Positions 44,300-55,327 of a stretch of DNA of 64,000 bases are shown piece by piece. The position numbers and the translations under genes were made by a program. The notes beneath the pieces are model-generated. The model was not told the DNA's origin. It made no database searches and saw only the letters and a program-made list of their open reading frames with translations. Positions within the stretch are counted from its first letter, which is position 1; every line of letters starts with the position of its first letter. This DNA is from Gracilaria gracilis (taxonomy: Eukaryota > Rhodophyta > Florideophyceae > Gracilariales > Gracilariaceae), in NCBI GenBank assembly GCA_030374805.1, contig JARGSG010000006.1:1240001-1304000 (forward strand), given 5' to 3'.

Positions 44300-44612
44300 C
44301 AGAGCAAGATGAGGGTGCGGACGGCTCTCTGGGCGTCACTGCTGTCACCCATACACTGTATTAACGGCAAAATATTGGAATGCTTAATAGCATATGAGTG
44401 GCTTTCAAAACACTCATATTTTATTCCCATGCGATAATAAAAAGTATTGGAACGGCTCTAAAGGCCGTTCCAACACCTTTGGGAATAAAATATGAGTGTT
44501 TTGAAAGTCTGCCATATTCTATTTGGAATTACAATACTTTGCCGTTAGTACAGCATATTGAAGGCAGCAATGACCTCCAACGCAGCCGTCATCACCCTTA
44601 TCTCCACGTGTT
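44300..44612. repeat. Foldback inverted repeat derived from coding DNA
   Basis: Arms at about 44300-44456 and 44464-44612 are inverted copies joined by a loop of seven bases (44457-44463). The innermost arms read TTGGAACGGC / GCCGTTCCAA. The outward reading of both arms encodes related peptides (GIKYECFESHSY...NILPLIQ and GIKYECFESLPY...NTLPLVQ). Confidence 0.8.
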
Positions 44613-45065
44613 TCTTTTTATGATCCATACGAGGAGAAGAAAAAGGAAAGACTGGCAGCTTTAAGGTCGCGATAACTCGGCACCAAGGCCTATCTAGCAT
44701 CATTGCATCTTTTTGTATACACAACACGCTACTTCTACTTGTTTGGAGCTATTGATACGCATCGCTTGCACACCTTTATGGCTTACTGTGCGCTGGAAAA
44801 CAAATAGTTGCGGCAAAGTGGCTGTGAGTTTACATGAAGGGAAACCAATAGTTTGCAGCCAAGTGGCGGTCGTTTGAGCCGGAAAAAAAGTAAAAGGTTG
44901 CTGCGGAGTGGCACTGGGTTAAGAGAGGTCTTCCATAGGACTATAATTGGAAACAGAACCATTGTTAACGCGAGGAAATGAGCTATCTACGTTCTGGGAG
45001 TTTGTGTTACGATTAGTAATTTTATCTTGCGGGCGGTTGGTGGCGAAGAATGGGGATGTGGGAAG
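44613..45065. other. Intergenic, no supported gene
   Basis: Phrases of the type AGTTG(C/T)-GC-AAGTGGC-GT recur three times at 44800-44925 (imperfect, about 55 bp apart). No gene. Confidence 0.4.
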
Positions 45066-45070
45066 CCATG
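45066..45070. other. Target site duplication CCATG, left
   Basis: CCATG precedes the left LTR and is repeated at 50755-50759 after the right LTR. Confidence 0.88.
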
Positions 45071-45578
45071 TGTCGTACAAACACCGATAAGGTGTGGGGT
45101 CTGTCTGGTAGAGGGAGCGCGCAAGGGCTCAGCCTAAAGGGGAAAAACACACAACCAATATGGTAGTAGGGCACCTGAAACCCGTAGTGGCAAATGGCGG
45201 AGCAACTAGTCTAGACCGTGTAGGTTTACGGTAGTAGACGTCGACGCACGGTAAAACCTGAATAGTAATAGAGTAGCAAGTGACCAAGATGGTATAGTTA
45301 CTGCCCTAATGTGGCCTGACTTTACAATACCCGAGGGGGAAGGCGAGGTGCACCACAATATATACAAGGTGCACCGACGCCGATCTCCCATGCGGGCATG
45401 ACGTCATCGGCTGTGCCCATGACCTACTGTCATGGGCCAGCAATGTTAAGCTAAACTAAATTAGAAATTAGGAATTAGAAATTATAAAATACAGAATGCC
45501 AATTGGGTGCAGTGCAGCCAGCAAGGAGCCCAAGTAGGCCCACGTGGCACCATTCCATTGAGGTCTCATTGTACTACA
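45071..45578 (-). repeat. 3' LTR of the pol-less Ty3-type element (508 bp)
   Basis: Ends TGTAGTAC...GTACGACA on minus. It has one fewer copy of a 14-bp A/T-rich unit than the 5' LTR and numerous substitutions, implying an old insertion. TATATATT on minus lies at about 45358-45365. A purine tract (minus TAAAAAGGGGTC) abuts it at 45579-45590. Confidence 0.9.
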
Positions 45579-47921
45579 GACCCCTTTTTACCCTGAGCCA
45601 CGCCCTCGTGGCTCCTAGATCCTCTCATCAAGTTTGGTGGCATTGACATACCAATCGGGTTCACGGCACATCGCATTGGTTGTCTTGCGATATGCGCCGC
45701 GCTTGTACCACAATGGGGACCGCTTCTCCATACCATCATGGTGGGTACCATTTTCATTTCGTAACGCACAACATCTCTCGGCCTCACCTTCATGGACTTC
45801 GAAAACCAGTTTGGATTGTGCCCTGGCCATCTTCTGGTTGACGGCAACCTGGCAGAATCAATTGCAATACCATCAGGTTTTTTCACTGACCACTCGGGTA
45901 TACTCGCAAAAGAGCTTGTGTAGATTTCCACCTCTTCCGGGTACGACAATCCCTTAAGGGCTTCAGCATTCCCATATTGGTTGTAGCCTTCGCATGTTGC
46001 TCGCCTGTCTCGACCGATGACACCGTTCGGGTTCGTGCAATTACCAATTTGGACATGACTAGCAGATGAGCCGACCTGTCACCTTTAGGGGTTCTGCAAT
46101 TTGGGCCAAGTAGGAGACACTGTCCCTCGTCCGTTGCAGAGCAGCTATACCTCGAAGGTGTCTATTCCCACCACTGACAGGTGTGGTTACCGGCAGTGTG
46201 CAAGATGCTGACGATTCCCAAGAGGTACACTCTGTCGCGGTGAGTGATGGGCTTGGCGCTTCATTCAATACACCTAAGGTGGATGGATGGCCGCTTCGGT
46301 TGGCGTCTGCAGTTTACTGCCACAAAGGGTTGCAGTTTCATGTGCATCAAACCACCCTCGGTGTCGATCATCCATGGCGAGCGCGAAACCTTGACGTGGT
46401 CAAAAAGCGCGATAACCATTTAGGAACCATGTCCATTCTGTTTTCAAAGAATACCACATAGGTTTCGATCGGTTTCGCACCTCATAAGAAAATGAACTTT
46501 CATGGTAAGTACAAAAATTCGTTCCCTTCTAGACCATCCGAGTTATATTCATGTCCTTTCTGGCCTCGCTCCCATCCCGAAAGGTCTCCTTCCTCCCTCT
46601 ATGGTTGTGGCATTACCATATAGGTCCTGGCGTGTGCCATTCGTTTGGCCTCCTTGCCCTTCGTTACCGTCATGGTCGATTAGATTGTTCCATAAAGGAT
46701 CTCGATTGTTACATACAGGTTCATTTCATGCTCTCTTTCTGATTTACATAACTTTGAAACACCTTCAAGGTTTCCAGCGTACCATAAAGGGCTGCGCAGC
46801 ATTACTCATGTCTCCCGCGCAGTTCTATGCTCCACCTTTAAGGTTTATTCCAAACCGCATCAGACCCCATCGGTGTCGTTCTTCATTACCACGAAGGTTT
46901 GGTTCTTCACAGCCACTATCCGGGTGACGCAATCCTCTGTCGTGTCTCTACTACCATAAACAGCTCAAACCAAATTGGTGGACCTTGCAGTTGCACTTCT
47001 GTGCGCAGCGAGCGTCACGTAGTACCGATTTGGTAGCTTGGAGGGTGCCGCGCGACGACGCGCGTGTGCCCGTAATGTACCTGAATGGTTCTGCATGGTC
47101 TCTTGGCGCACAAACGTGCACAATCTACACCAGACCCATGAGGTTACTTGCAAAGCGAATCAAAAAATGGCACGCCGAAATTACCACACCAAACGGTATC
47201 AAAAACGCCGAAACTCTTTTTGGTCTGTATCTTGGGAACCAAGCGGTTTCAGAGGCTGAGAATGGCCGATTCGGGAGCGCGGCACGCCTAAAATACTTAG
47301 ATTTTTTGACCATGCCGGTGCACGCTCCCTACAGACAATAGTGTAAACCGAACCGGTTACCCAGCGCGGCGCTCTTCGGATCTGGGGCGAGTCTCTCGCT
47401 TATCAAAAAACGTAATTTTTTGGCTTTCACCACTTGGGTTTGGAGCCATGCGTGCGCGGCGCGTGCCATGGAAGTGCGCGCGCGTGCCGGCGGCGTGCCA
47501 GCTTTGGCGTCGCTGCGACGCTGACGCGCAAAGCGCATCTCTCGTCGGGCTGCATTCGGTACGTCGTCATCGCTAAACCTTCACGGTTTTCCGGCAAACC
47601 TTCTTGGTCTCTTCGATGCACTCTGATTAACTTCTCCCAGTTGGTGTTAGCTTCTTCATTAAAGTTATCCAGTTAGGTGTTGCAGTTAGCTTCAGTTACC
47701 ATGTGAGTGTGATGCGCAGCGAATGAGGGAAAGCGCCGGTATTAAGTATATACACAACGGGAACCTGTAGGAAATTGAAAAAGCTTAATGGAGCATCAAT
47801 TTATAGTTATTGTACTTCATCAGACAAACCACATTGGATATATCTGATTCTTCCTTTTCCTCCTGTAAGGTTTCCCGTTCCGGTATCGACGGGCCTGCCA
47901 ATTCACGTTTAGGGGTGGCCC
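45579..47921. other. Non-coding interior of the pol-less element
   Basis: No retroviral Pol motif was found on either strand. The longest frames (45566-45949 minus, 46502-46927 plus) have no domain features. Short phrases ending in AAAGG, AAGGTTT or TATAGG recur at 46560-46900 without a fixed period. Confidence 0.5.
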
Positions 47922-50094
47922 CTATGCTAACCGTTCGGTGTCTTCCTGCTCCTCCTGAGCGGGACTGTCCTTCTCCAAGATTGGTGTGTCCTCGCCGAGA
48001 TGAACATGAGATGGTGAGGGTTGAACTTGTACCCTCTTTCCAGATCCATACAGGTTACGGTGGTTCTGCTGTCTGGCACCGATTAGATGTTCCCGCACCC
48101 CTGGTAGTATTTTGTTACATCTGTTCGCCAGATGGTTTGGCGATAAACAGAGCCAGCAAACTAGGCCACCTTTCTGGTAATCATGCATTGCCATAGAGGT
48201 AGGTCTGGTAACAGGATTGGTCGATGCTGTAGCATATGAAGATGCTTGCGAACCACCTGTTGAGGTTTGTTGAGTGCTCTCCGCACTTGGTGGTGACCTT
48301 ACCGATGCCGGTGGTACTGTCGAAGACCAATTACCAATAGAGGTGGCTCGTGATTGAGCCTGCGGCGCGGTCCCGAGATGAACGGCCATCCCGGTTGGTA
48401 CGCGAATGAGCGAATCACCCCCTGAGGTAGTGCTTTCTTCTAGCTCCAATCTTGACCATTTCAGGTTATCCCTTGAGGTATAGGCCGCAGACGGCTTCTT
48501 TCCGTGACGGAGAGTGTCGCCTAGGCCCTGAGCATAACGGGGAAGCATATTATAGTCCACCTGACGGTTGTTCGCCAGGTAGTTGCGCACCATCGAACGG
48601 ATCGCTTTGTCGACATTGTCGGCAAATAGCGACTTCAACCTACTAGTGGTAAAGACATTACTGCATCGGGTATCCAGATTCCAAAGACCTAACTAGAATT
48701 CCATTTTGGTTTGGCCGGAGCACTGGCGATAAGTCTGCACCTCAGCGTAACCTTCTTGGATAACCTCATCGGTAGTGTAAGTTTCTAGCATGAAATTAAC
48801 CACTTCTGGGTACGTCCCTAACATCTCTGTTCCCTCTTCATCAACCGCCAGGGTATTTCCACGAAACGTGCCTTGCAGCAAGTGGTAAGATTGACCTTTA
48901 GGATAAAACTGGAATATAAATATGGCGGAACTTTCTGAACACCCATTTTTGGTCACATGCAATCTTGAACTTCTGCAGAAACTCAATTACCGCAATGGGA
49001 TCATCATCTGTGATGGTAGTATCACCCATCTGGAAGCGGAGCTTCTTGTGGTGCTTGGTGATCTTCTGCGCAACCTCTTGGGTGTAAGCAGAGGATCGGT
49101 TTCTCAACAGATATGACCTACAATCAACCGCTTTGGTGAACAGGTCGTTCAGCGGCTGACGCACCTCTAGGATTGTATCGGTGTCCGAATCCGAGTCGGA
49201 CGACTCGTACCGTTTCTTCTTACCTTTACGGTTTCTCTTTGACGACTTCTTCGCCTACCTGTTCGGTTTCTTCTTGCGTCTACCTCTACGGTCATCATCC
49301 GAGGATGAACCAGTATCGGTATCGGAGCTCGAGGAATCGGGGTCAGAGTCGTAGCCTGGACTCTTTCCCTTCTTCCTCCTCCTTTCTTTGCCCTTGCGGT
49401 TTCTTCTTCGCCGCCCCTCATCTGGGTCAGACGAATCGTCCTCAGGTCCACCAGTCTTGGTGTCCTTTCGAACGTTACCTGCAATGGGTGGCAAGTACAC
49501 GTGTCGAGGGCCCATCTCTATACGGCTCTCTTGACCTTGCCTTAAACCTCGTAGGTACGCACTATCGCCCGGAATTGGCTTGATTGTTGCGGAAGAACCG
49601 GCAGGGATCCCTTGTGGTATGCGAGTAACCATATTCACCCCAGGGGTTTTTGTTTCCGCCATTCCTTCGGAAACCCAAAGGTCTTGAACCACTCGGTAGA
49701 TATGCTCCCGGGCACTCGTTAAGAGGTATGTTTCAACCAATTTAGGTATGCATTGAGAGAGATCTTGCACGGCTCGATCAACCACCAAGCGGGTAACGGC
49801 GTCCATGTCCATTGAGGTCATAGCTTCATTAACCGTAGCGGTAAAAACAGCTTTCGCTCGATCTTCCAATTGGGACCAAAGGTTCCCAATCGTTGTCGGC
49901 AATTACTTATTAGGTTCAGGAACCAACGGTGGCTGAGTGCCCGTATCCTTTGAGGTTCCGGCCCAAGGTTGCCGAAGCAGCTCCTCGGGATTATCCAGAA
50001 TGGGTTTAGGGCCCGAAGCCGCAGCAGAACCCTTGTGGCTAGGTGGCGGGCTAGAGCCACGAGTAATCCTTGTAGATCTTTCCATAATGACCAA
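47922..50094 (-). pseudogene. Ty3-type gag of the pol-less element
   Basis: Begins at ATG 50094 (MVIMERSTRI). In order it shows a Pro/Ser-rich N-terminus, a helical matrix-like part (IGNLWSQLEDRAKAVF), a basic and Ser/Asp-rich linker, a capsid-like region (PIAVIEFLQKFKIACD) and, near 48117-48160, a zinc knuckle CWLCLSPNHLANRC, ending at 47922. In-frame stops are TAA at 49903, TAG at 49255 and TAG at 48693, plus a frameshift near 48970. Zinc knuckles bind the genomic RNA during packaging. With these lesions the copy cannot make full Gag. Confidence 0.82.
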
Positions 50095-50210
50095 TAGTGA
50101 TATCCAATTGCTTCGCGAGTATTCCTACGAAACCAAATAGGTGTGTGAACTTCCAGAATCCTTTCGAAAGTCTTCTGTTCACCAGTAAAGGTACGACAAA
50201 AACCAAGAAA

Positions 50211-50229
50211 CTTCTAGGCCGGGAGACCA
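50211..50229 (-). other. Primer binding site of the pol-less element
   Basis: On minus TGGTCTCCCGGCCTAGAAG follows the 5' LTR after three bases, like the equivalents at 2024-2042, 37280-37298 and 52703-52721. Confidence 0.65.
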
Positions 50230-50232
50230 AAA

Positions 50233-50754
50233 TTTCGTACAAATACCGATAAGGTGTGGGGTCCGCCTGGTAGAGGGAGCGCGCGAGGGCTCAACCTAAA
50301 GGGGAAAAACACACAACCAATATGGTATTAGGGCACCTGGAACCCGCAGGGGCAAACGGCGGGGCAACTAGTCTACACCGTGTGGGTGTACGGTAGTAGA
50401 CGTCGACACGTGGTAAAACCTGAATAGTAATAGAGTAGCAAGTGACCAAGATGGTATAGTTACTACCCTAGTGGTGCCTGACTTTACAATACCCGAGGGG
50501 GAAGGCGAGGTGCACCACAATATATACAAGGCGCACCGACGCCGATCTCCCATGCGGGCATGACGTCATCGGCTGTGCCAATGACCTAATGTCATGGGCC
50601 AGCAATGTTAAGCTAAGCTAAATTAGAAATTAGGAATTAGAAATTAGGAATTAGAAATTATAAAATACAGAATACCAATTGGGTGCCGTGCAGCCAGCAA
50701 GGAGCACAAGTAGGCCCACGTGGCACCAACCCAAAGAGGTCTCATTGTACTACA
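50233..50754 (-). repeat. 5' LTR of the pol-less Ty3-type element (522 bp)
   Basis: Nearly identical to 2046-2567. On minus it begins TGTAGTAC and ends GTACGAAA, with one change from the terminal GACA of its paralogs. Minus-strand TATATATT at about 50519-50526. Confidence 0.9.
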
Positions 50755-51365
50755 CCATGCACTATGGAACTTGCAGAGGGGTGCCCTGCAAGTCACACAA
50801 TGTGGCAATGGTTCATATTAGATATGGTCACTTAGGAGCCGCCACGTCAAGAGAAAATATCCGTATGCTATTTCCATACAAAAGAAAGTATTGGAACGGC
50901 CCCAACAAGAGTGGTTCCATCCAAAAATTCCTACATTCCAAAAGCTCCAAAGGATATTTATGTCCTTTTTTAACATAAGGGGTTCTCACCTCGGTTACAA
51001 ATCTACGTATGTAATCCCATCGTGTTTTTGAGCAATATGCAGTTAAGAAGAAAACTCTTCGACCGGGCAGTGCAGCCCTTGGATGTCGTGGTCAACGTGC
51101 GCCACTGCCAGGGATAGATTTAGTTACGCCGCGCGCGCACACACCCCGCGCACCAGCTCGCGGCCGTCGCCGTTGTCTTTGCCACCGTCGTTAACGTTGT
51201 CACCGCCACCGCTCATCGCACCCGCTGCCATGCCACCCCGCCGCGCGCGCCGTTCACAGCAATGGACGGCTCCGTGAATCTGGAGTCGGCCCCGTCAATT
51301 TGAACGCTCGTAACGTCGTACGAGTACGCGACGCAGCGCGCCATCTAGCCGGCCGAGCCGGACGG

Positions 51366-51570
51366 TGAGCCGCTGTACAACTGCTTGTCCCCGCCTTGAG
51401 CCAAGCAGTTCTCCTACCGCTTCAACCTTAAGGCTCACCTGCGCGTGCACACAAAATGCCGCTGGCGTGCGCGTACCAGGGCTGCTTTCGCCAGGCCATT
51501 TCGAAGAGCTGGCTCACCAGCTTCCACTTTCGCCACTCGCGCCGCAACGCGCACACGGGCAAGCGCTGAG
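51366..51570 (+). pseudogene. C2H2 zinc-finger protein fragment, duplicate
   Basis: Same relic as at 3180-3384 (KQFSYRFNLKAHLRVHT and CAYQGC...HTGKR), with the same stops, lying in the right copy of the segmental duplication between the Ty3-type LTR and the chromovirus. Confidence 0.6.
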
Positions 51571-51901
51571 CCACCGCCACAGCCGCCGCGTTGGAGAGCG
51601 CCCCCAACACGATTCCTCGCTCATCGAAGCTTCGGTTTGGGCCCCCGCGCATACGCACCCCGACACGCGTGCGCAGACCGTGCCGTCGTTTCGCCACTAG
51701 GTGGCGTCATACCATCGAAAGGTGTCCCATGCACCTCCGTCTGCCGAGCCGCTGCAAAAGTATGCCACCTGCATTTACGTGAGCTCGGCGCCGTTGTCGC
51801 ACGCGCTGGCTGCATCCACTGCCGTCACTGGAGCGCGTTTCTGCGCCATTACCGCGCACAGCCGCCGTGTGGGTGCCTGTAGTGGTGACAGCTCTGTCGA
51901 A

Positions 51902-52700
51902 TGTAGTGCAACGCTATTGCGGATGAAGCTTCGCTATTGCGATTCATAGACAAGGGGATGCTCTCTAAGGAGGTGATGATGAATGCCGTGCGTGGCACAC
52001 CCCATTCTTGGGTAGATTCGTACAACATATAGGATAGTTGTGAGGTGCACAGCATTGCTGGTCAGTCACACACGTGTGGAGAGTTTGCACCCATTGTTGG
52101 GGATTCTAGATATTAATATTGGATATTTAGTTACCACTGACAGTGGGCGGCTACACTACATAGTAGGTTGAGCTCAACCCAACTTTGGAGAAGTAAACGA
52201 CTCAACCGAGTGTTCGGCTCTGATGTTTCACCCTTGGTGAGCAATATCCTCCTCGCGGAGAGTTGCCACTACTGTGTAGGTACCATCATCCGCCTCGCGG
52301 CATCTACAGCACCCTTACCGCATTCCGCGTGTTATTCTGTGTGTTTCCTTTATTTGTTTTCGCACTGTTATACAGGGATCGCTACACTGCATACCGGTGT
52401 TGACCGTTCTTTGTTTCGCCCACTCGCGTGGTTCGCTACCGCTCTCCGCGTCTCGTGCCACTCTCGTGTGTGTGTTGGTTGTCCCGTCTGTGACGTCATT
52501 CCCGACTCTGTCGTGTTCCCCACCACTGTGCGGCTTCTTTGCCTTTACCGCTCTCTACGCGTGTCGTGACGGTGATCCCCGGTCTTACACCCGGCTAGCG
52601 CGATCACCCTGAGAGGGGCTCTATTGCTGTGACTCACTCAGTTGAGGGAAGGCTTGAACACCCTTTGTGTGTCTTCTTCCTTCGCAGGGGTTGCACCACA
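51902..52700 (+). repeat. 5' LTR of the chromovirus (799 bp)
   Basis: Starts TGTAGTG and ends CACCACA, giving inverted termini (6 of 7). The end was placed here because the conserved primer binding site begins two bases later, as in the other Ty3-type elements of the window. Confidence 0.82.
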
Positions 52701-52702
52701 AT

Positions 52703-52721
52703 TGGTCTCCCGACTTAGAAG
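52703..52721 (+). other. Primer binding site of the chromovirus
   Basis: TGGTCTCCCGACTTAGAAG. The complementary primer would end CTTCTAAGTCGGGAGACCA. It is not the initiator tRNA-Met 3' end; the donor tRNA is not identified. Confidence 0.6.
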
Positions 52722-53136
52722 TCGTGTTGTATTAAGCAAGCTGGTTTGGTGCATTTTCCGGTTTGCCGGTTCGTTTCGTGGTCGTGGAGGACATTTCGCA
52801 GTTTAATCTGGGATTCGCTACCGACTCTACGTCGTGTCGGTTTCGGTTTCTCAATTTGGGTTGTTGTTTGGACACGGTTCTTTACCGGTGGCACTACCTA
52901 TTTCCGTAGTGTGAGATTCCCGTCGGTACGGTTGTTGTCACCCCGTTTGGGTTTTTGAACTCGTCCCAGCAATCTGGTGAAGCAACGTTGTCGCATCGTG
53001 ACGTTCCCGTGGACACGGTTGTCTTTACCGCATTCGGTTTTTTTCGTCACTCGTGTGAGGATACTAAACTCATTCGAGGTTAATTTGCTGTTCGCTTGAT
53101 TGTTCCCAGTTCTCTGGTCTCTTTTCGTCGTGGACG

Positions 53137-54711
53137 ATGGTTCCTGGCAAGCGAGCGAGCCCCTCGAAGGCTCGCTCAGTTGGTTCAGAATTGCCCCCGC
53201 GTCCGCGGTCTGTTCCCGAGCCTCCGTCTGGAGCGGAGAAGAAACCCGGAAACCGGAGACAATCTATAAAGTCGTCTGAATCCCCAGTGGCTGGACCCTC
53301 ATCTGCTCCTTTGGAGGGTTCCACTCCCGCTGCTGCGGTGAAGGACGCGCTCGTCGTCGAGCTGGAGACCCAAGTGCGCACACTTGAGGCCCAGACGGGA
53401 GTCATGAGAAGCTCTCATGCTGCCCTCGCGACTGAGGTCGATACACTTCGTATGAAGGTAGACGCTGCCCTCATCGGAGGTGTATCTGACGATCTACGTA
53501 TATCACGGAAAGATGTCAACACTCTCTTAGAGGTTTTTCAAGGTTACCCCGGTTTTACCGAGGAGGTCAACACGAAGATATTTCGGATTCTGGGCCGTCT
53601 TGAGACGTTGGAAGCTACTATCCGTGCTGACAACGGCGCTTTTGACACACCCGCGGTGGACTCTCATCGCGCCAGAAACCGGAAATCCGGAAAGAATCGC
53701 TCTAAGAAGAGGTTAGTCGACGAGTATGATTCGGATTCGTCCAGGTCTTCTGGTATCTCAAACCGCTCTGCGGGTTCTTCTTCGTCGGACTCATCAAATG
53801 ATGGTGAACTTCGTGGTCGCACTGCGCGCTCTCGTCATTCTAGTTCCACCTCCGGTGTTGTTCGCACCCGTGAGAAGGGGAGGAAGCACTCAGGTTTGAG
53901 GGAGCTGAAGCCTACTAATCCCTTGTACAAAAGGTTGTTGTCTTACCGGTACTACCGTTTGGAAGATTCCAGTCTGGACCGTACGCCCCGTGGGACGGGA
54001 AAGATCAAGCACTGCATCAAGCGCATGTCCTTGACGTTTCGTAACCAGTTCTTTACTGGGGAGGATCCCATCTTGGTGTTGGATTTTCTTTCACGCTTTG
54101 TCGCGGAAGCTGACATCCTCGGCATGAGTGAAGGGCAAGCTTATGTCGCATTACCGTATTTTCTACGTGGACTCGCTGAAGACCAATTCAACTCTGTAAG
54201 AGGTTCATCTCGAGCCTCCGAAGGAGGGGTTCCCTGCTGGCCTGAGGCCGTGGAGTATCTACTTCGCTCGTACGCGACTGGTACCTCTATTGAGGAAGCA
54301 ATCACCGCGTTGCGGGAAACGAAGCAACGCCCGAAGGAATCGGAAACCGAGTTTTCAGTCCGACTGAACAAGGCTTTCCACCGTTGTGGCAATGTTTATT
54401 CCGCTAATGAGCGTTGTACACTGTTTATCAACGGATTGAATCCGGCTATTCGCACGCTAGTCTCCCAGCGACGGGAAGACAAGCGGAAGACCACTTATCT
54501 CGAGTTGGTTCAATACGCGAAAGCGGAAGGAGACGCACTGCGTGCACGCTCCGGACACCGGGGTTCATCCAGGGCGCTTCACCTCGAAGGGGCGCCCTCA
54601 TCGATCTCACTGCTACCGCAGGATTTTTTTGGCCACGAAGTGGATAATTTGCATCTGGCACAGGTGAACCTGGATTCTATTCCGACTACGGAGTTGCCTT
54701 CAACTAACTGA
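53137..54711 (+). CDS. Chromovirus Gag (main part)
   Basis: The 524-codon frame begins MVPGKRASPSKARSV and includes a Pro/Ser-rich N-terminus, a coiled stretch (VVELETQVRTLEAQTGV, residues about 70-90), a Ser/Asp-rich linker (about 190-245) and a capsid-like domain (RNQFFTGEDPILVLDFLSRF through ETEFSVRLNKAFHRCG, about 300-420). It stops at 54711 just before the zinc knuckle, which continues in another frame from 54722. Gag packages the genomic RNA into particles. The missing knuckle suggests a frameshift lesion near 54700. Confidence 0.88.
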   Translation: MVPGKRASPSKARSVGSELPPRPRSVPEPPSGAEKKPGNRRQSIKSSESPVAGPSSAPLEGSTPAAAVKDALVVELETQVRTLEAQTGVMRSSHAALATEVDTLRMKVDAALIGGVSDDLRISRKDVNTLLEVFQGYPGFTEEVNTKIFRILGRLETLEATIRADNGAFDTPAVDSHRARNRKSGKNRSKKRLVDEYDSDSSRSSGISNRSAGSSSSDSSNDGELRGRTARSRHSSSTSGVVRTREKGRKHSGLRELKPTNPLYKRLLSYRYYRLEDSSLDRTPRGTGKIKHCIKRMSLTFRNQFFTGEDPILVLDFLSRFVAEADILGMSEGQAYVALPYFLRGLAEDQFNSVRGSSRASEGGVPCWPEAVEYLLRSYATGTSIEEAITALRETKQRPKESETEFSVRLNKAFHRCGNVYSANERCTLFINGLNPAIRTLVSQRREDKRKTTYLELVQYAKAEGDALRARSGHRGSSRALHLEGAPSSISLLPQDFFGHEVDNLHLAQVNLDSIPTTELPSTN

Positions 54712-54721
54712 AGCCTCGTCG

Positions 54722-55217
54722 ATGACGGATGATCCGCTGCTTTACGCAGATCGCCCCCGCGTTCGCGGACCGCAAGTACCCTATTCAGGGAGTCGTTACC
54801 AGCGACCTGGTTGGGTAGACCCGCGGACGGTGAGAGCAAAGGACCCACGAAGTGCCGGGAGACCGGGCTTGATTTGTTTTCTATGCTACGAACACGGGCA
54901 TGTGGCACCGGATTGCCACCTCACCATGAGGGATATGCCCACGGTCGTGGTGAATTTCGAAGCTCTGACCCCCAGAAGAACAGGCGTCAGTGCCGATAAC
55001 CGCGTATTTGCGTGCGAAGACAGACTTTCCGAAACGGATTTCTCCCGCAGATATCGCTGCGTTGCGACACTCTGGTTCTTCCCAGGTCAATGCTTCACCG
55101 GCTCAAGCCGTGGCGGCAACCGCTGCTGCGGGTAGTTCTGTTCCACAGGAGTCTGTGAAGATCCCTACCGCGCAGGACGCCGTTCCCGTTAGAATGGATG
55201 ATACTCAGTTAAACTGA
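54722..55217 (+). pseudogene. Gag zinc-knuckle region, frameshifted
   Basis: A second frame carries CFLCYEHGHVAPDC, a CCHC zinc knuckle at about 54877-54918. A further shift near 54990 gives an Ala/Ser-rich tail (PADIAALRHSGSSQV) that ends with a TGA at 55217. The knuckle binds nucleic acid in the particle. Confidence 0.75.
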
Positions 55218-55327
55218 GTACGGGAGTCTCCAATGGAGAGGCGCCCCAGTCGAGGTCTACGGCGCCCGAGGCGTCACCGCCTCGCTCCCAGGTCAAAATC
55301 CTCTCGAGGAAGCCGACCGTCCTAGAC

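Larger units (their letters stand above)
45071..50754 (-). mobile_element. Pol-less Ty3-type LTR element on minus, 5.7 kb
   Basis: LTRs of 508 and 522 bp, a matching TSD (CCATG), a primer binding site after the 5' LTR and a purine tract before the 3' LTR define a complete element. Its only coding content is a broken gag (47922-50094). The 2.3 kb between gag and the 3' LTR has no protease, RT or integrase motif in any frame. It therefore looks non-autonomous, moved by proteins of a related Ty3-type element. Confidence 0.9.
48188..51901. repeat. Segmental duplication, copy 2 (right)
   Basis: Near-identical to 1-3712. It ends where the chromovirus 5' LTR starts; the sequence before the LTR (CTCTGTCGAA) aligns with ATCTGTCGAA at 3706-3715 in the other copy, which then continues without an element. 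Confidence 0.93.
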
